Both the position numbers and the translations under genes were made by a program. Positions 52,544 to 62,741 of a stretch of 64,000 nt of DNA are shown here, piece by piece. The stretch comes from Hexactinellida sp. DTS-2022 (lineage: Eukaryota > Porifera > Hexactinellida): positions 8,856,501 through 8,920,500 of the forward strand of contig JAPNXP010000001.1 of the NCBI GenBank assembly GCA_028753945.1, in the 5' to 3' direction. Under the pieces are notes generated by a model. It was not told where the DNA came from. It worked only from the letters and a program-made list of their open reading frames with translations, and did no database searches. Each line of letters begins with the position of its first letter. The stretch's first letter is position 1.

Positions 52544-54178
52544 ATGATGACTAACTCTATGTTTTTGACTGTTTTACAAATTTGTTTCCTTATCCATGTG
52601 TATTCTATCAGAATACAAGTAATACCGGAATTATTTGTACGTTATTGGCCGTACAATGGTAATGCTAATTTCTCGAAAGATTGGACTGATGAGTGTGATG
52701 TTCCGTGTGTGTGGACTGGTAAGGCTGATAAAGTAGACGGAGTATTCTATATAATTAGAAATAATCAAGATGCAAACTGGGCCTTTAATGATAAGAAAGT
52801 TGCTCCTATCTCTATCGGGGGCACTACTGAAGGAGCACATTATTATTCTCTGCTTACTATCCCAACTTTCGAAAAATATTTCACTGCGAGTTCATTTATC
52901 GATTTAAGATCAGATATTCCTTGGGTATTGAAGGTATCTAGTTATGAGGATATGCAAAGTGTTCCACGGGTTCAAAATCCAATCAAAAAGGCGGTCACTG
53001 CAATAATCAACTGTAGTTCTAAGAACAACCGCGAGACTATCATAATGGAAATGAGTAAAATCGTCCCAATTGATAGCATAGGAAATTGTTTGAGAAACGC
53101 ACCCTGGCCAATGTGTGGCGATCAAGCATGCAAAAAGGACGAAGTCCTCAAGAGATACATGTTCTGCCTTGTATTTGAAAATGGTGTGAGCCCTGGGTTT
53201 GTAAGTGAGAAGATCCACCAATGTTTTAGGGCGGGTTCTCTGCCCATTTGGTATGGAACGGAAGATGTTGCACTGTTAGTACCAAAAGGATCCTATGTAG
53301 ACATGGGAGATTTTGACTCGCATTTAGCATTGGCAGATTACATGGTCAAACTAACTAACAATGAAACTCTCTACAATAGCTACTTTGAATGGAAGAAGCG
53401 CCCACTGGATCCAGACTATGTCAGAAGGAACAAACCATTCTGGGAGTATAAGGTTCAATGCAGAGTGTGTCGATATGTTTGGGTGAAACAAAGAGGTCTC
53501 ACATGGGATAGGGTAAGACAGAACGCAACCGTCGTTCTTAATGCATCTCCTGACACAAACGAGTTAAATCTCACATTGGATATGATAACACATAATACTC
53601 AAGACAATCTCAATGCATCTCCTGACACAAAGCAATTAAGTATCACATTGGATAAGATAACACATAATACTCAAGACAATCTCAATGCATCTCCTGACAC
53701 CAAGCAATTAAGTATCACATCGGATAAGGTAACACATAATACTCAAGACAATCTCAATGCATCTCCTGACACCAAGCAATTAAGTATCACATCGGATAAG
53801 GTAACACATAATACTCAAGACAATCTCAATGCATCTCCTGACACAAAGCAATTAAGTATCACATCGGATAAGGTAACACAGAATACTCAAGACAATCTCA
53901 ATGCATCTCCTGACACCAAGCAATTAAGTATCACATCGGATAAGGTAACACATAATACTCAAGACAATCTCAATGCATCTCCTGACTTGAACCTAGATCC
54001 AAGTTATGTTAGTTATATGGAACTACTATTTCTTTTGAATCATAATGAAAAGATGGCGAATTCACAAAAATTCTGGACAATTTTGGTGATCCTTTCATTT
54101 GTCCTGGTCATACTGATTGTATACATGTCTCAAGTCTTACGATTTAAGAAAGTTTTTAAGTTTTTTCGACATCATTAA
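52544..54178 (+). CDS. GT10 alpha-1,3-fucosyltransferase-like protein with 24-residue tandem repeats and C-terminal TM
   Basis: 544 aa. The hydrophobic N-terminus (6-22) is a signal peptide or anchor. The catalytic GT10 C-terminal lobe is recognised by FENG..GFVSEKI (211-224; the family has FENS..DYVTEK), followed by AGSLPIWYG, the SYVDMGDFDS region, and YFEWKKR (about 284-290). The classical S/T-D-Y-V-T-E-K motif is altered to PGFVSEK. Residues 332-475 are six 24-aa repeats (LNASPDTKQLSITSDK..), 72 bp each, plus a partial seventh. Each carries an N-A-S sequon. A strong transmembrane helix (about 508-530) and basic tail end the protein. GT10 enzymes transfer fucose from GDP-fucose in the Golgi and are normally type II; a C-terminal membrane segment is unusual. 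Confidence 0.8.
   Translation: MMTNSMFLTVLQICFLIHVYSIRIQVIPELFVRYWPYNGNANFSKDWTDECDVPCVWTGKADKVDGVFYIIRNNQDANWAFNDKKVAPISIGGTTEGAHYYSLLTIPTFEKYFTASSFIDLRSDIPWVLKVSSYEDMQSVPRVQNPIKKAVTAIINCSSKNNRETIIMEMSKIVPIDSIGNCLRNAPWPMCGDQACKKDEVLKRYMFCLVFENGVSPGFVSEKIHQCFRAGSLPIWYGTEDVALLVPKGSYVDMGDFDSHLALADYMVKLTNNETLYNSYFEWKKRPLDPDYVRRNKPFWEYKVQCRVCRYVWVKQRGLTWDRVRQNATVVLNASPDTNELNLTLDMITHNTQDNLNASPDTKQLSITLDKITHNTQDNLNASPDTKQLSITSDKVTHNTQDNLNASPDTKQLSITSDKVTHNTQDNLNASPDTKQLSITSDKVTQNTQDNLNASPDTKQLSITSDKVTHNTQDNLNASPDLNLDPSYVSYMELLFLLNHNEKMANSQKFWTILVILSFVLVILIVYMSQVLRFKKVFKFFRHH
53537..53990 (+). repeat. 72-bp coding minisatellite in the fucosyltransferase-like gene
   Basis: Units start at 53537, 53609, 53681, 53753, 53825, 53897 and a partial unit at 53969. 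Units 3-6 are almost identical; units 1 and 2 are more diverged. The array keeps frame and is probably polymorphic in copy number. Confidence 0.95.
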
Positions 54179-55225
54179 ATAGCATTGCAATAGTATCTTT
54201 TCTGAATTAACATTTATATTGTTCTTTAATTTTAATTCTCTTTATTTATGTTCTACTTTAAGTAATGTCTAATAAATTGAGTGTTTTTATTCATATTTTC
54301 GTAAATCAGGTTCGGAGGACGCAATTTATTATATAATCTAAAGTTACAGCTGTGCCGATAGCATGCCCTTTGGACTTTCAATTTGGTTGGACTTTCAATT
54401 TGGTAGTGAACTCAGATTTCATCAGTATGTAATGCGTACGTACGTGAGAACATTTGGTGATAGTGATGCTGTACACCACCTTGTCTACAGTCTACACGTC
54501 CGACACGTGTCACTTTTACGTACTTAGTTTAGGGATTTGCATACGTTTTTAATGATTACTCTCGTTGTTAAATGCACATTGTATCACTGCCTTCCCTCCT
54601 GAGTGCGACACTTAGTTAGTATGACTTGCTCCAATAATATTATAGTATTTTAAGGGGTCCTCTGCGCGGATCGTAAGCGGGTGCCGGCCCCGCCCCGCAA
54701 AATATTCAGATCCTTTGACCCACAAGAATCCGCGGGTTGCGGGTCCCGCGAGCCGCATTTACCCAGGGATGCCAACCTCTGGAAACCAAAAAGCGGGAGG
54801 TTTTTGCCATTTTGGCGGGAGTTTTACCAAAAAAGCGGGAGGTCGAAGATGAAAAAGCGGGAGACTCAAAATATATGCTATTTCTTTGAATATATCATGA
54901 ATAAAACGTACAATATGATTAATTTATATGTTTGGATATCTACAATTAGGAAACGCTTATTTTTCTAGTTCTATCTATCAATTTCTTCCCGCTTATCTCG
55001 TATTCACCCAATGTATCTAATAATACAACAAATACGAAATAGCTAGAATAATGAATTATAATTTTTTAGTAAAGTATGTTTTTTCAGAAACAATATTATT
55101 CCGGAAATTTAAATACCTAATTTCCGGAATATACAATTCCGGAAATTTAAATGCCTAATTACCGGAATATACGATTCCGTTAAATTTGATTACTAATTTC
55201 CAGAACTAAGATACTTCCTTTCACT
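54179..55225. other. Intergenic with decayed repeat fragments
   Basis: Contains an HP-hairpin fragment (54345-54375; another fragment upstream at 52452-52515), a duplicated 'ggactttcaatttgg' (54371-54404), a CAGGGATGCCAACC hAT-type end at about 54764 with 'aaaaagcgggagg' repeats, and 'ttccggaa' hairpins (55095-55200). Confidence 0.5.
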
Positions 55226-55670
55226 TAACTGTGTTTGTACTGTTGTATGACAGTTTACTTACCATGACAGTTTACTTACCTCTATTACTATTACAATAGT
55301 TAACCATGGATATTTTCTATCCATGACGGTTTACTTACCGTCTTTGCAATGGCTTCACACTTTATACTTCCTATTACACATCTGCACTTATAAGGATTCA
55401 CATCTCAAGTTCTAATTCTAATTTCATAATTTGACATTGCATCAACATAGCATCTAATAATTTCCATATTAGCTAAGATATTTTTGGCCATAATGACATT
55501 TCCAATTAGAATTTGAGATGTGAATCCTTATAAGTGCAGAAGTGTAATAGGAAGTATAAAGTGTGAAGCCATTGCAATAACGGTAAGTAAACCGTCATGG
55601 ATAGAAAGTATCCATGGTTAATTATTGTAATAGTAATAGAGGTAAGTAAACCGTCATACAACAGTACTAA
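55226..55670. mobile_element. Foldback MITE upstream of the SLC46-like gene
   Basis: GTACTGTTGTATGAC / GTCATACAACAGTAC ends with arms of about 190 bp that include repeated (A/G)GTTTACTTACC boxes and 'ccatggat' words. It ends about 40 bp before the SLC46-like start codon. No target duplication was found. Confidence 0.78.
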
Positions 55671-55710
55671 TGATTTCTACTGTAATTATTTAGCTTATTA
55701 GCTCCATATA

Positions 55711-57180
55711 ATGGTCACAATGTCCCACCCCCTGCGCTACCTGCACCGGCGCCACCTCCCTCCAGAGCCAATAATTCTATTCTATTTCCTCTCCACCATG
55801 CTTGCTACAGTCGTGCAGCAGCAGTTTGGGTACTACAGGGCCTGTCTCTACATAGCGGGCGATAAATGTAACTACACACTAGGGACAAACGAGTCTATGC
55901 ATGTGTGTGTGGAGAACCGCTATGTGGATAAAATACAGGCTTATGCTTCTTATCTCGCTCTAGTTATGAATCTCTGCTCGTGTGTTCCTACTATCTTTAT
56001 GAGTCTCATCCTAGGCCCTCTCTCGGACTACAAGGGAAGGAAGATTGCTATTTTCCTTCCCTTGTTAGGCTCATTTTGCTACAATAGTGTTAATCTGTGT
56101 ATTGAGCTATTCAATCTCCCGCCTTACTTCCTACCATTCGGGTCCCTATTACTCGGCTTAGGGGGAAATTACCCAGTTGTAGTCATGGCAACGAATGCGT
56201 ATTTAATGGACATAACAAAGGACAGGTACCGCACAGTTAGACTTGCAGTAATCACTACTTTTACAAACATAGCTGGTTTTCTGTCTAATTTCTTCGGAGG
56301 CATGTTATTGGAGGTTTTAGGCTTCAAGATTATGTTCATACTTATTCTAAGTTTATTTGGCGTCACGCTTGTCTACACACTATTGATTAGCGAGTCTGTT
56401 AAAACAAGAAAATTTGTTCCACAGGAATACAGCGATTCAAAATTAAAGGGAAATATAAAATATTTCGTGATAGAGATGTTAAAACCTTTCAGGTTATTCT
56501 GTCACAACAAGAACCCTGTTAAATTCGCGGTTCTATTAATCGCACTCGGGGCATCTCTCGCTGACATATACGGAAACATTGATCTCTTCTCGCTATACGC
56601 TCTTAGCCCGCCACTGTGTTGGTTACCGCATTTAATCGGATGGTATTTCGCATTTGGGAATATCGGTTACGTATTTGGTATATACTTAGTATTGCCTGTG
56701 CTGTTAAGATTCCGCATAAATGATTACATCATCATTGTAATATCTTCCATCGATACGGTTGTAATGTATGTGTTAGTTGGTACATTCCACAGCCAACATG
56801 TGTTACTTATTGTTGTACCAATTGTAGGTTGTCTAGTAACGCTTTCCAATCCAACCATTCGATCTGTTTTAGTTGGTCTAATTGATCGCAAGGAGAGTGG
56901 AAGTTTGTTTGCTATAATTTCTGTGTTAACAACCACAACTCAGCTGTTAGCATCTGTTGTATACAACGCTATCTATCCCACTTTACGCTTATACAACCCT
57001 GGATTGTGTTTCTACATCATAGCGGCTAGTGCTATTGTCCCTATAACACTCAGTGGAGGATTATATTTGTATGAAAATTGCTATGAAAAGACAGTTAATA
57101 TTACGGTTAAGATTAACAATTCGGATTGCGATGTAATAACTGATGAGAAGGCTTCGTTAATTGATTCTGATTGTAATTAA
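55711..57180 (+). CDS. SLC46-like (proton-coupled folate transporter family) MFS transporter
   Basis: Single exon, 489 aa with about 12 hydrophobic helices. After TM1 there is an extracellular loop with cysteines and N-glycosylation sequons (CNYT, NESM). The MFS loop 2-3 signature is GPLSDYKGRK (102-111). The layout, a long loop after TM1 with paired cysteines and a charged central loop around 235-255, fits SLC46A1/A2/A3. These export or import folates, antifolates or muropeptide-type solutes across plasma or lysosomal membranes with protons. The substrate here is unknown. Start M1 (MVTMSHPL) or M4 are both possible. The 40-bp upstream gap adjoins a foldback MITE. Confidence 0.8.
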   Translation: MVTMSHPLRYLHRRHLPPEPIILFYFLSTMLATVVQQQFGYYRACLYIAGDKCNYTLGTNESMHVCVENRYVDKIQAYASYLALVMNLCSCVPTIFMSLILGPLSDYKGRKIAIFLPLLGSFCYNSVNLCIELFNLPPYFLPFGSLLLGLGGNYPVVVMATNAYLMDITKDRYRTVRLAVITTFTNIAGFLSNFFGGMLLEVLGFKIMFILILSLFGVTLVYTLLISESVKTRKFVPQEYSDSKLKGNIKYFVIEMLKPFRLFCHNKNPVKFAVLLIALGASLADIYGNIDLFSLYALSPPLCWLPHLIGWYFAFGNIGYVFGIYLVLPVLLRFRINDYIIIVISSIDTVVMYVLVGTFHSQHVLLIVVPIVGCLVTLSNPTIRSVLVGLIDRKESGSLFAIISVLTTTTQLLASVVYNAIYPTLRLYNPGLCFYIIAASAIVPITLSGGLYLYENCYEKTVNITVKINNSDCDVITDEKASLIDSDCN

Positions 57181-57480
57181 ATAAGGACTTTTGACAAAAT
57201 TTAACTTTGTTAAATTTGATGTGAATCTTATAGTATAACTCATTTATATTTTTGTAGCTATTAGACTTTTTGTTGCTTAATTTATATTTGTTAATTAATG
57301 ATTTTATTTTAGATACTACTACGTATTACAAGTGGGAAAAATAACTGTGTTTTGAAGCATGTAATTTTTAGATTTGTCATCTTGGTATATTTTCGCACTA
57401 TTTTAATTAAACAATAATAATAAATTTTCATTTCCAAACTTTTGCAACGATGATCACTAAGTGCGCCCCTTAATTCAGCA
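57181..57480. other. Intergenic, nothing seen
   Basis: AT-rich 300-bp spacer. An AATAAT-rich tract at 57411-57424 may serve 3'-end formation of the upstream gene. Confidence 0.4.
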
Positions 57481-58629
57481 TTGTCATGTGATTTTGTAAT
57501 TAAAATCCCAGAATCCTCCTACATAGGGTATATAATGGAGAGGGTAGCAGCCTCTATGGAGAATGTGTGGGTCTGGAGAGAGGACACAGAGAGTCTCGTC
57601 TGTGTTCCGAAACAGGACGCAGATCTCCTGTGCGAGTACTGGTCTGGCCAGTGTAACTCCACCAGACCGCTACGCTCCAACCCCTGCGATCGAACTATCT
57701 TCAGATCCATCAACAACTTCAACAAACTGCAGGAGAGACTGCTGCAGAGCCCTCCGCCCCCTCTCTACAGAGGAGCCGTGGGAGACCAGCTGCAGGCCAC
57801 TACGGTTGGTCTGAGCAACATTAAACAGGTCGCAGTTGAGTACATCACCGAAAAGCACCTCAGCACCATGTTGTTGGGCGCTGTGATTAAGTTTGACACT
57901 TGCCTCAGTCTCTGCTGCTTCGACAAGCTGCTTCTCTGCTGCATCAAGTACCTACACGACTCGCTTCGCTTGCGTCAGTACAGCCGCGTGGGAGACAACG
58001 CGTACAAGTACCTCGACAGCTCCTCGAAGGACCGGGAGGAGCGAGTTCTCGCGACCAAGGCGGACCTGCTTCGGACGAGCCGCACCATCGCGCGGGTGTA
58101 CTCCTCTCTGCTGCTCTGCGTGGAGCTGGACGCGAGTCTGCACCATAGCAACCATGGGAGGCGAAAGACATCCAAGTCTCAGATAGACAACCAGTTCTAC
58201 GAGGCTGTGTACGACTACCTGCTGTTCGGCGTTTGGGTGACATTTAGTCGGCAGCACTGGGAGGAGATCAAGGCCTGCATAGGAGCCCTCTTCAAGGCTC
58301 CGTTCACAGTTTGCCTCGACAAGACCCCTGCCCCCTCGCACCAGGGACAGTCATCTTCTGCTGATTTCGCTCGCGTGGGGCGGGATGCGAAGAACGTGAC
58401 CCTGAGTGTCTCTAAACACAAGTACGCGTGCTCTAAGGCGATGCAGGCTATCCTGCCGCTGCTCGCGCCCCCCTCAGACCCGGGGGCGGGGCTAGAGGAG
58501 CTGGTGCGTCTCACGGAGAGTGTGGGCATCATAGGGTCTAACTTAGCTCTGTTCGATCCCCTCTCTCTGGAGCCGCTACCGGAGAGGTTAAGACTCAGCA
58601 CCGCCTCCTTTGCTCGCAGCAGCTCCTAG
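57481..58629 (+). CDS. PPP1R36-like protein phosphatase 1 regulatory subunit
   Basis: Single exon, 382 aa. Features shared with PPP1R36 are the N-terminal W-x-W-R/K-D-E/D-T segment (VWVWREDTESL), a helical middle with 'KADLLRTSRTIARVYSSLLL', and the diagnostic FYEAVYDYLLFGVWVTFSRQ / HWEEIKACIGALF region. The vertebrate protein has 'MYECFYTFCTYVAWIVFRRKHF..I..EIGRL' at the matching place. PPP1R36 associates with PP1 and is linked to testis and autophagy in mammals; a role here is inference. The C-terminus is low complexity. Alternative in-frame starts exist (M1, and M19 in MERVAAS). GC content rises sharply relative to the flanks, as in the other intronless genes of this window. Confidence 0.6.
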   Translation: MSCDFVIKIPESSYIGYIMERVAASMENVWVWREDTESLVCVPKQDADLLCEYWSGQCNSTRPLRSNPCDRTIFRSINNFNKLQERLLQSPPPPLYRGAVGDQLQATTVGLSNIKQVAVEYITEKHLSTMLLGAVIKFDTCLSLCCFDKLLLCCIKYLHDSLRLRQYSRVGDNAYKYLDSSSKDREERVLATKADLLRTSRTIARVYSSLLLCVELDASLHHSNHGRRKTSKSQIDNQFYEAVYDYLLFGVWVTFSRQHWEEIKACIGALFKAPFTVCLDKTPAPSHQGQSSSADFARVGRDAKNVTLSVSKHKYACSKAMQAILPLLAPPSDPGAGLEELVRLTESVGIIGSNLALFDPLSLEPLPERLRLSTASFARSSS

Positions 58630-58879
58630 CTGGCTCTAACACTCCGCATCACCTGTCTCTTATCACGTCCCTCTGTATCGTATTTATGAGCTATATCTGC
58701 AGTTAGTTAGCACTGGGACATGGTATCACGGGGTATTATCTTAATGCATCTAGCGTGCGAATTAGGAGAGTGTTTAAATGTTCTGCTCCTAAACTCAAGA
58801 AAAGGCAAACTGCGCCTCTAGGAGTATAGATATTCTGGATATAATCCGGTTATTGACTAAGATGCAACAATTCTACTTA

Positions 58880-59040
58880 CATTAGAACCTCGTTAGTCGT
58901 TAGTACACTAGGTGACCATCAAAAGTTTTCGCCTTATCCGCTATTCGTTTTATATTCAAAATACTTTAGAGGGCACTAACTTAGTGCTCGTATTAACCTG
59001 AATTTCCTATTACCGTGTTCGTGCTAACGAGGTTCTGCTG
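58880..59040. mobile_element. pogo-like MITE immediately upstream of RTF2 (161 bp)
   Basis: CATTAGAACCTCGTTAG / CTAACGAGGTTCTGCTG ends, flanked by TA on both sides (58878-58879, 59041-59042). It is the same family as the MYO10 intron 3 and 10 copies and stops 29 bp before the RTF2 ATG. Confidence 0.85.
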
Positions 59041-59069
59041 TATTTATATTTGTATTGGTAGAGACATAA

Positions 59070-60197
59070 ATGGGTTGTGACGGCGGCACCATTCCCAAGC
59101 GGTCAGAAATGATCAAAACTAAGAAGAAAGCGAAGCGAGAGAAGAAGCAGGAGAGGCTCCTGGCTCGCTGGTTCTACTGCGCCCTCTCCAACCACGAGCT
59201 GAGACGCCCCGTGATGGGCTGCGAGCTGGGGCGCATCTACAACAAGGAGCAGCTCCTCACCGCCCTGCTGGACAAGCCTAATAAGCCGGAGAGCATAGAG
59301 CACATTCGCGGACTCAGGGACGTACGCGAGCTGAAGCTGACGCCCAACAAGAGCTTCGACCGCAAGGCTCTGGAGAAGGCTGAGGGCTACATCGACTATC
59401 AGAACTCTGAGTTCATCTGTCCAATCCTGGGAGTGGAGATGAACGGGCACCACAGCTTCGTGTTCCTCTGGTCCTGTGGGTGCGTGTTATCGCAGCGCGC
59501 TCTCAAACAGCTGGAGACCGACAGCTGTCTCGTATGCGGACAAGCGCGCAGAGAGAATGACGTCATTCAGCTCTACCCAGAGGACGACAGGGTAGATGCG
59601 ATGAGGGGAAACCTGCGGGAGAGAAGGTCCTCAGACAAGAAGCAAAGCTGTAAGAAGCCCCTGACGTCAGAGGCTAATGCAGGGGACAGGGAGCAGGCTC
59701 TCTCTGAACAGATAGTCAGTATCTCTCCTATTGTGAGATCCTCAGAAGGTGAGGGGGGAGATGGAATGGGAAACCTGCTGGAGAGAAAGTCCTCGGACAA
59801 GAAGCAAAGCGCGAAGAGACCCCTGACGTCAGATGCTATTTCTCTAGACAGGGAGCAGGCTCTCTCTGAACAAAGTGTTTCAGAGATAAATTGCTCTACT
59901 CACCGAGGAGCCAAGGAGGATGTGGTAACCAGTCTCGAAAAGAAACCCAAATTAGAACCTACGAGTCGAAAGAAACACAAGTTATTATCAAACCACAGAA
60001 GCTCTGCTTCCCCTAAGCCCCACTCTACTACCAACTCTATTTTGGTTAAAGACGTAGCGGCTAGCGTGAGTAGGTACGGGAAGGTATCCGACAACCCTCA
60101 CGCTTCCAAGGTTTATAAATCCCTCTTCACTTCCAGTCAGAAGGAGCCCCCTGCTCTCCAGAGCCCGTGGGTCACGTACAACCCCTACAGGCTGTGA
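59070..60197 (+). CDS. RTF2: Replication termination factor 2 homologue
   Basis: Single exon, 375 aa. It starts with the invariant MGCDGGTIPKR of the Rtf2/RTFDC1 family. This is followed by the RING-like region: W-x-Y-C-x-L-S (WFYCALS), RRPVMGCELGRIYNKEQL, FICPILGVEMNGHHSFVFL, GCVLSQRALK and CLVCG. That is the C2HC2-type variant RING. The C-terminus ends with a conserved SLFT...WVTYNPYRL, like 'YKSLFTTH..HWVTHTSYCF'. RTF2 acts at stalled replication forks and is removed by proteasome shuttles in human cells. An internal duplication (about residues 177-210 versus 229-262) repeats RxSSDKKQS and DREQALSEQ, making the linker longer than usual. Confidence 0.93.
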   Translation: MGCDGGTIPKRSEMIKTKKKAKREKKQERLLARWFYCALSNHELRRPVMGCELGRIYNKEQLLTALLDKPNKPESIEHIRGLRDVRELKLTPNKSFDRKALEKAEGYIDYQNSEFICPILGVEMNGHHSFVFLWSCGCVLSQRALKQLETDSCLVCGQARRENDVIQLYPEDDRVDAMRGNLRERRSSDKKQSCKKPLTSEANAGDREQALSEQIVSISPIVRSSEGEGGDGMGNLLERKSSDKKQSAKRPLTSDAISLDREQALSEQSVSEINCSTHRGAKEDVVTSLEKKPKLEPTSRKKHKLLSNHRSSASPKPHSTTNSILVKDVAASVSRYGKVSDNPHASKVYKSLFTSSQKEPPALQSPWVTYNPYRL

Positions 60198-60304
60198 TTA
60201 GCGTATGGGTATTTAAAGTATGTTATAACTGTTGAGAAGTATTTGTGCTGTTTTGTGATTAGTACTATTACACTGCCATTCAATGTATCTCGTAAATACG
60301 TGTT

Positions 60305-60430
60305 AAAAAATCCAAAATTGCAGCTTGTGCCGACGCATGCTCCTTTAGTGGCACTATATTTTGTTGGTTGTTTATTGATAGTGCCTCCAAAGGAACATGC
60401 TGTCGGCACAGGCTGCAATTTTGGATTTTT
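60305..60430. repeat. HP hairpin in inverted orientation
   Basis: Same arms as the other HP hairpins, but the loop reads 'ttgttggttgtttattgata', i.e. reversed. HP-family sequence in this orientation continues to about 61200, where a half hairpin (61148-61195) ends abruptly at a junction. Confidence 0.82.
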
Positions 60431-61396
60431 TTTTCCCAGGCATCAGAGCCTCAAGGCGTCAAGAACCATTTGTTAATTGGTCGGAGTCACAAGGAAAGGT
60501 AGATAAATTTGAAGTTCGTTTCTATCATAAACCATCTTGTGTTTAATGCCATTCATTCATTATGTATTGATAATAAATTATATTATTAGTTATTTATTTT
60601 AGCAATGTTATCCACGATTGGTTGAGTTGAGTCAACAAATTTCTCATATTATATTATTATATTTAATCCATTGTATAGTAATACTACAATTAAATAGAAG
60701 CCTGCTGGAATTTATAAGTTAAATCAATATAATAATCGCAAGTTGAAACAATAGGGAAAGATTTAACAAGTTAAATCAATATAATTATTACAAGTTGAAA
60801 CAATGGAATTAGATTTAACAGTTTTATTGAAACTGAAGTGCGAGTAAACAAAGGAATTTCAACCCCCATTTATGGCAGAAATTAAACCAATTTTAACAAA
60901 TTTTCTTCTCCCATCAGACGCAGAATTTTATGGTGAATCCAAATGTGAAATAAAATTTTGGGGTTTAGTAAAACATTTTTTGAGTTATGGACCAGACAAA
61001 TTTTGAAAGGTGTTAAAGATGTGTCAAAAATTTGTTAATACAAAATCGTAACCCCAGGTGCAAATTAGACGTCGACTCCGAATCTACATGCCAAGTTTCA
61101 GCCCTCTATGTATATAGATGTGCCCAGGGCACCGTCTACGGAGAAAGAATAATAAAAAAATCCAAAATTGCAGCCTGTGCCTACGCATATTCCTTTTTAC
61201 TTAACTCAAATCACAGTGGATAACATTGCTCAAATAATTAACTATTTATATAAATTATTATCTATACATAATGAATGAATGGCATTAAACTCAAGGTGGT
61301 TCAAGATAGAAATAATTTAAAATCAACAATCGTTCCTTTGTACCATACAACTTGTTAAATGAGTCTAAACACTATGAGGCGTTCATAAGATGGCGA

Positions 61397-61520
61397 AAAA
61401 ATCCAAAATTGCAGCTGTGACGACAGCATGATCCTTTGGAGGCACTATAAATAAACCACCACCAAAATATAGTGCCACAAAAGGAACATGCGTCGGCACA
61501 GCTGCAATTTTGGATTTTTT
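61397..61520. repeat. HP hairpin, array copy 1
   Basis: AATCCAAAATTGCAGCTGTG...CAGCTGCAATTTTGGATT, loop 'ataaataaaccaccaccaaa'. An (ATT)n tract follows. Confidence 0.88.
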
Positions 61521-62617
61521 TATTATTATTATTATTATTATTTATCCGTAGCCACTCCACAGAACAGAGTTTTATTAACTAAGAGCCCTAATTTTTTGGA
61601 TGGGTGTCTCATGGGTTACAGATGTGCACCTGGGGTTACGATTTTTTATTAACAAATTTTTTACAAATTTTTAACACCTTTCAAAATTTGTCTGGTTCTT
61701 AACTCAAAAAATGTTCTATTAAATCTACAATTTTTTTCACTATTGGATTCACGATAAAATCCCGCGTCTGATGGGAAAAATGCAAATTTTTAAAATTGGT
61801 AATTCATGCCATAAATGGGGGATGAAATTTATTTGTTTACTAACACTTCAGTTCAATTGAAAGTGTTCAATCTAATTCTATTGTTTCAACTTGTGATTAT
61901 TATATTGATTCAACTTGTGAGATGGAGTAGGCTTCTATTTTCTAATTGAAAACTAAGATTTTACATTCCTTAACAACGACAGAATATGTGATTATATTTA
62001 TTTCTGCTTAGAATATTCTTGAACAATGGATACATGACATATTTAATTCTAATTAATTTGCTCTGGTTTAACTTATAGAGACGGTTCGAATTAGATTATT
62101 GGGGTTATCGAGTGCGCTGAATTCAAATATCATAGTGAAATTAAATTTAAACTAATAATTATTGCAAATAATTGAACTTAATTTATTTTGCTGTACATAA
62201 TAATGGTGTTAAATAATTAATAAATTTATCAAATATTTATACTAATTAGCTAAATTTCATTAATCTCAGAGATGATACAAGATAGAAACAAACTTTCAAT
62301 TTATCAATTGGTCCTTATGCCACGTACCACCTATACAAGTGGGTCTTGACACCATGAGGTGATGATGACATCGTCAAAAAAATGTATTTTTACAATTTTG
62401 TGAATTAAATAATTCGCATGGGTTGGTTGGAGTTGGGTGAATACCCAACACGCACTTTAAAAATGCTGAGTCATCACAGATTATATTCTACTGAAACTTG
62501 AATATCTCTCAAATGAAGTGAGCTAAATGGAAACTTCCACCACTCTAAGGGTCGTTGCCTACTGAAACACCTTTCTGTAATAATTTAACACCTTCATAGT
62601 GATGATGACTAGGCGAA

Positions 62618-62741
62618 GAAAAATCCAAAATTGCAGCTTGTGCCGACAGCATGTTCCTTTGGAGGCACTATCAATAAACCACCACCAAAATATAGTGCCA
62701 CCTAAGGACATGCGTCGGCACAGGGTGCAATTTTGGATTTT
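62618..62741. repeat. HP hairpin, array copy 2
   Basis: AATCCAAAATTGCAGCTTGT...GTGCAATTTTGGATT, with one small deletion in the right arm. Confidence 0.88.
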
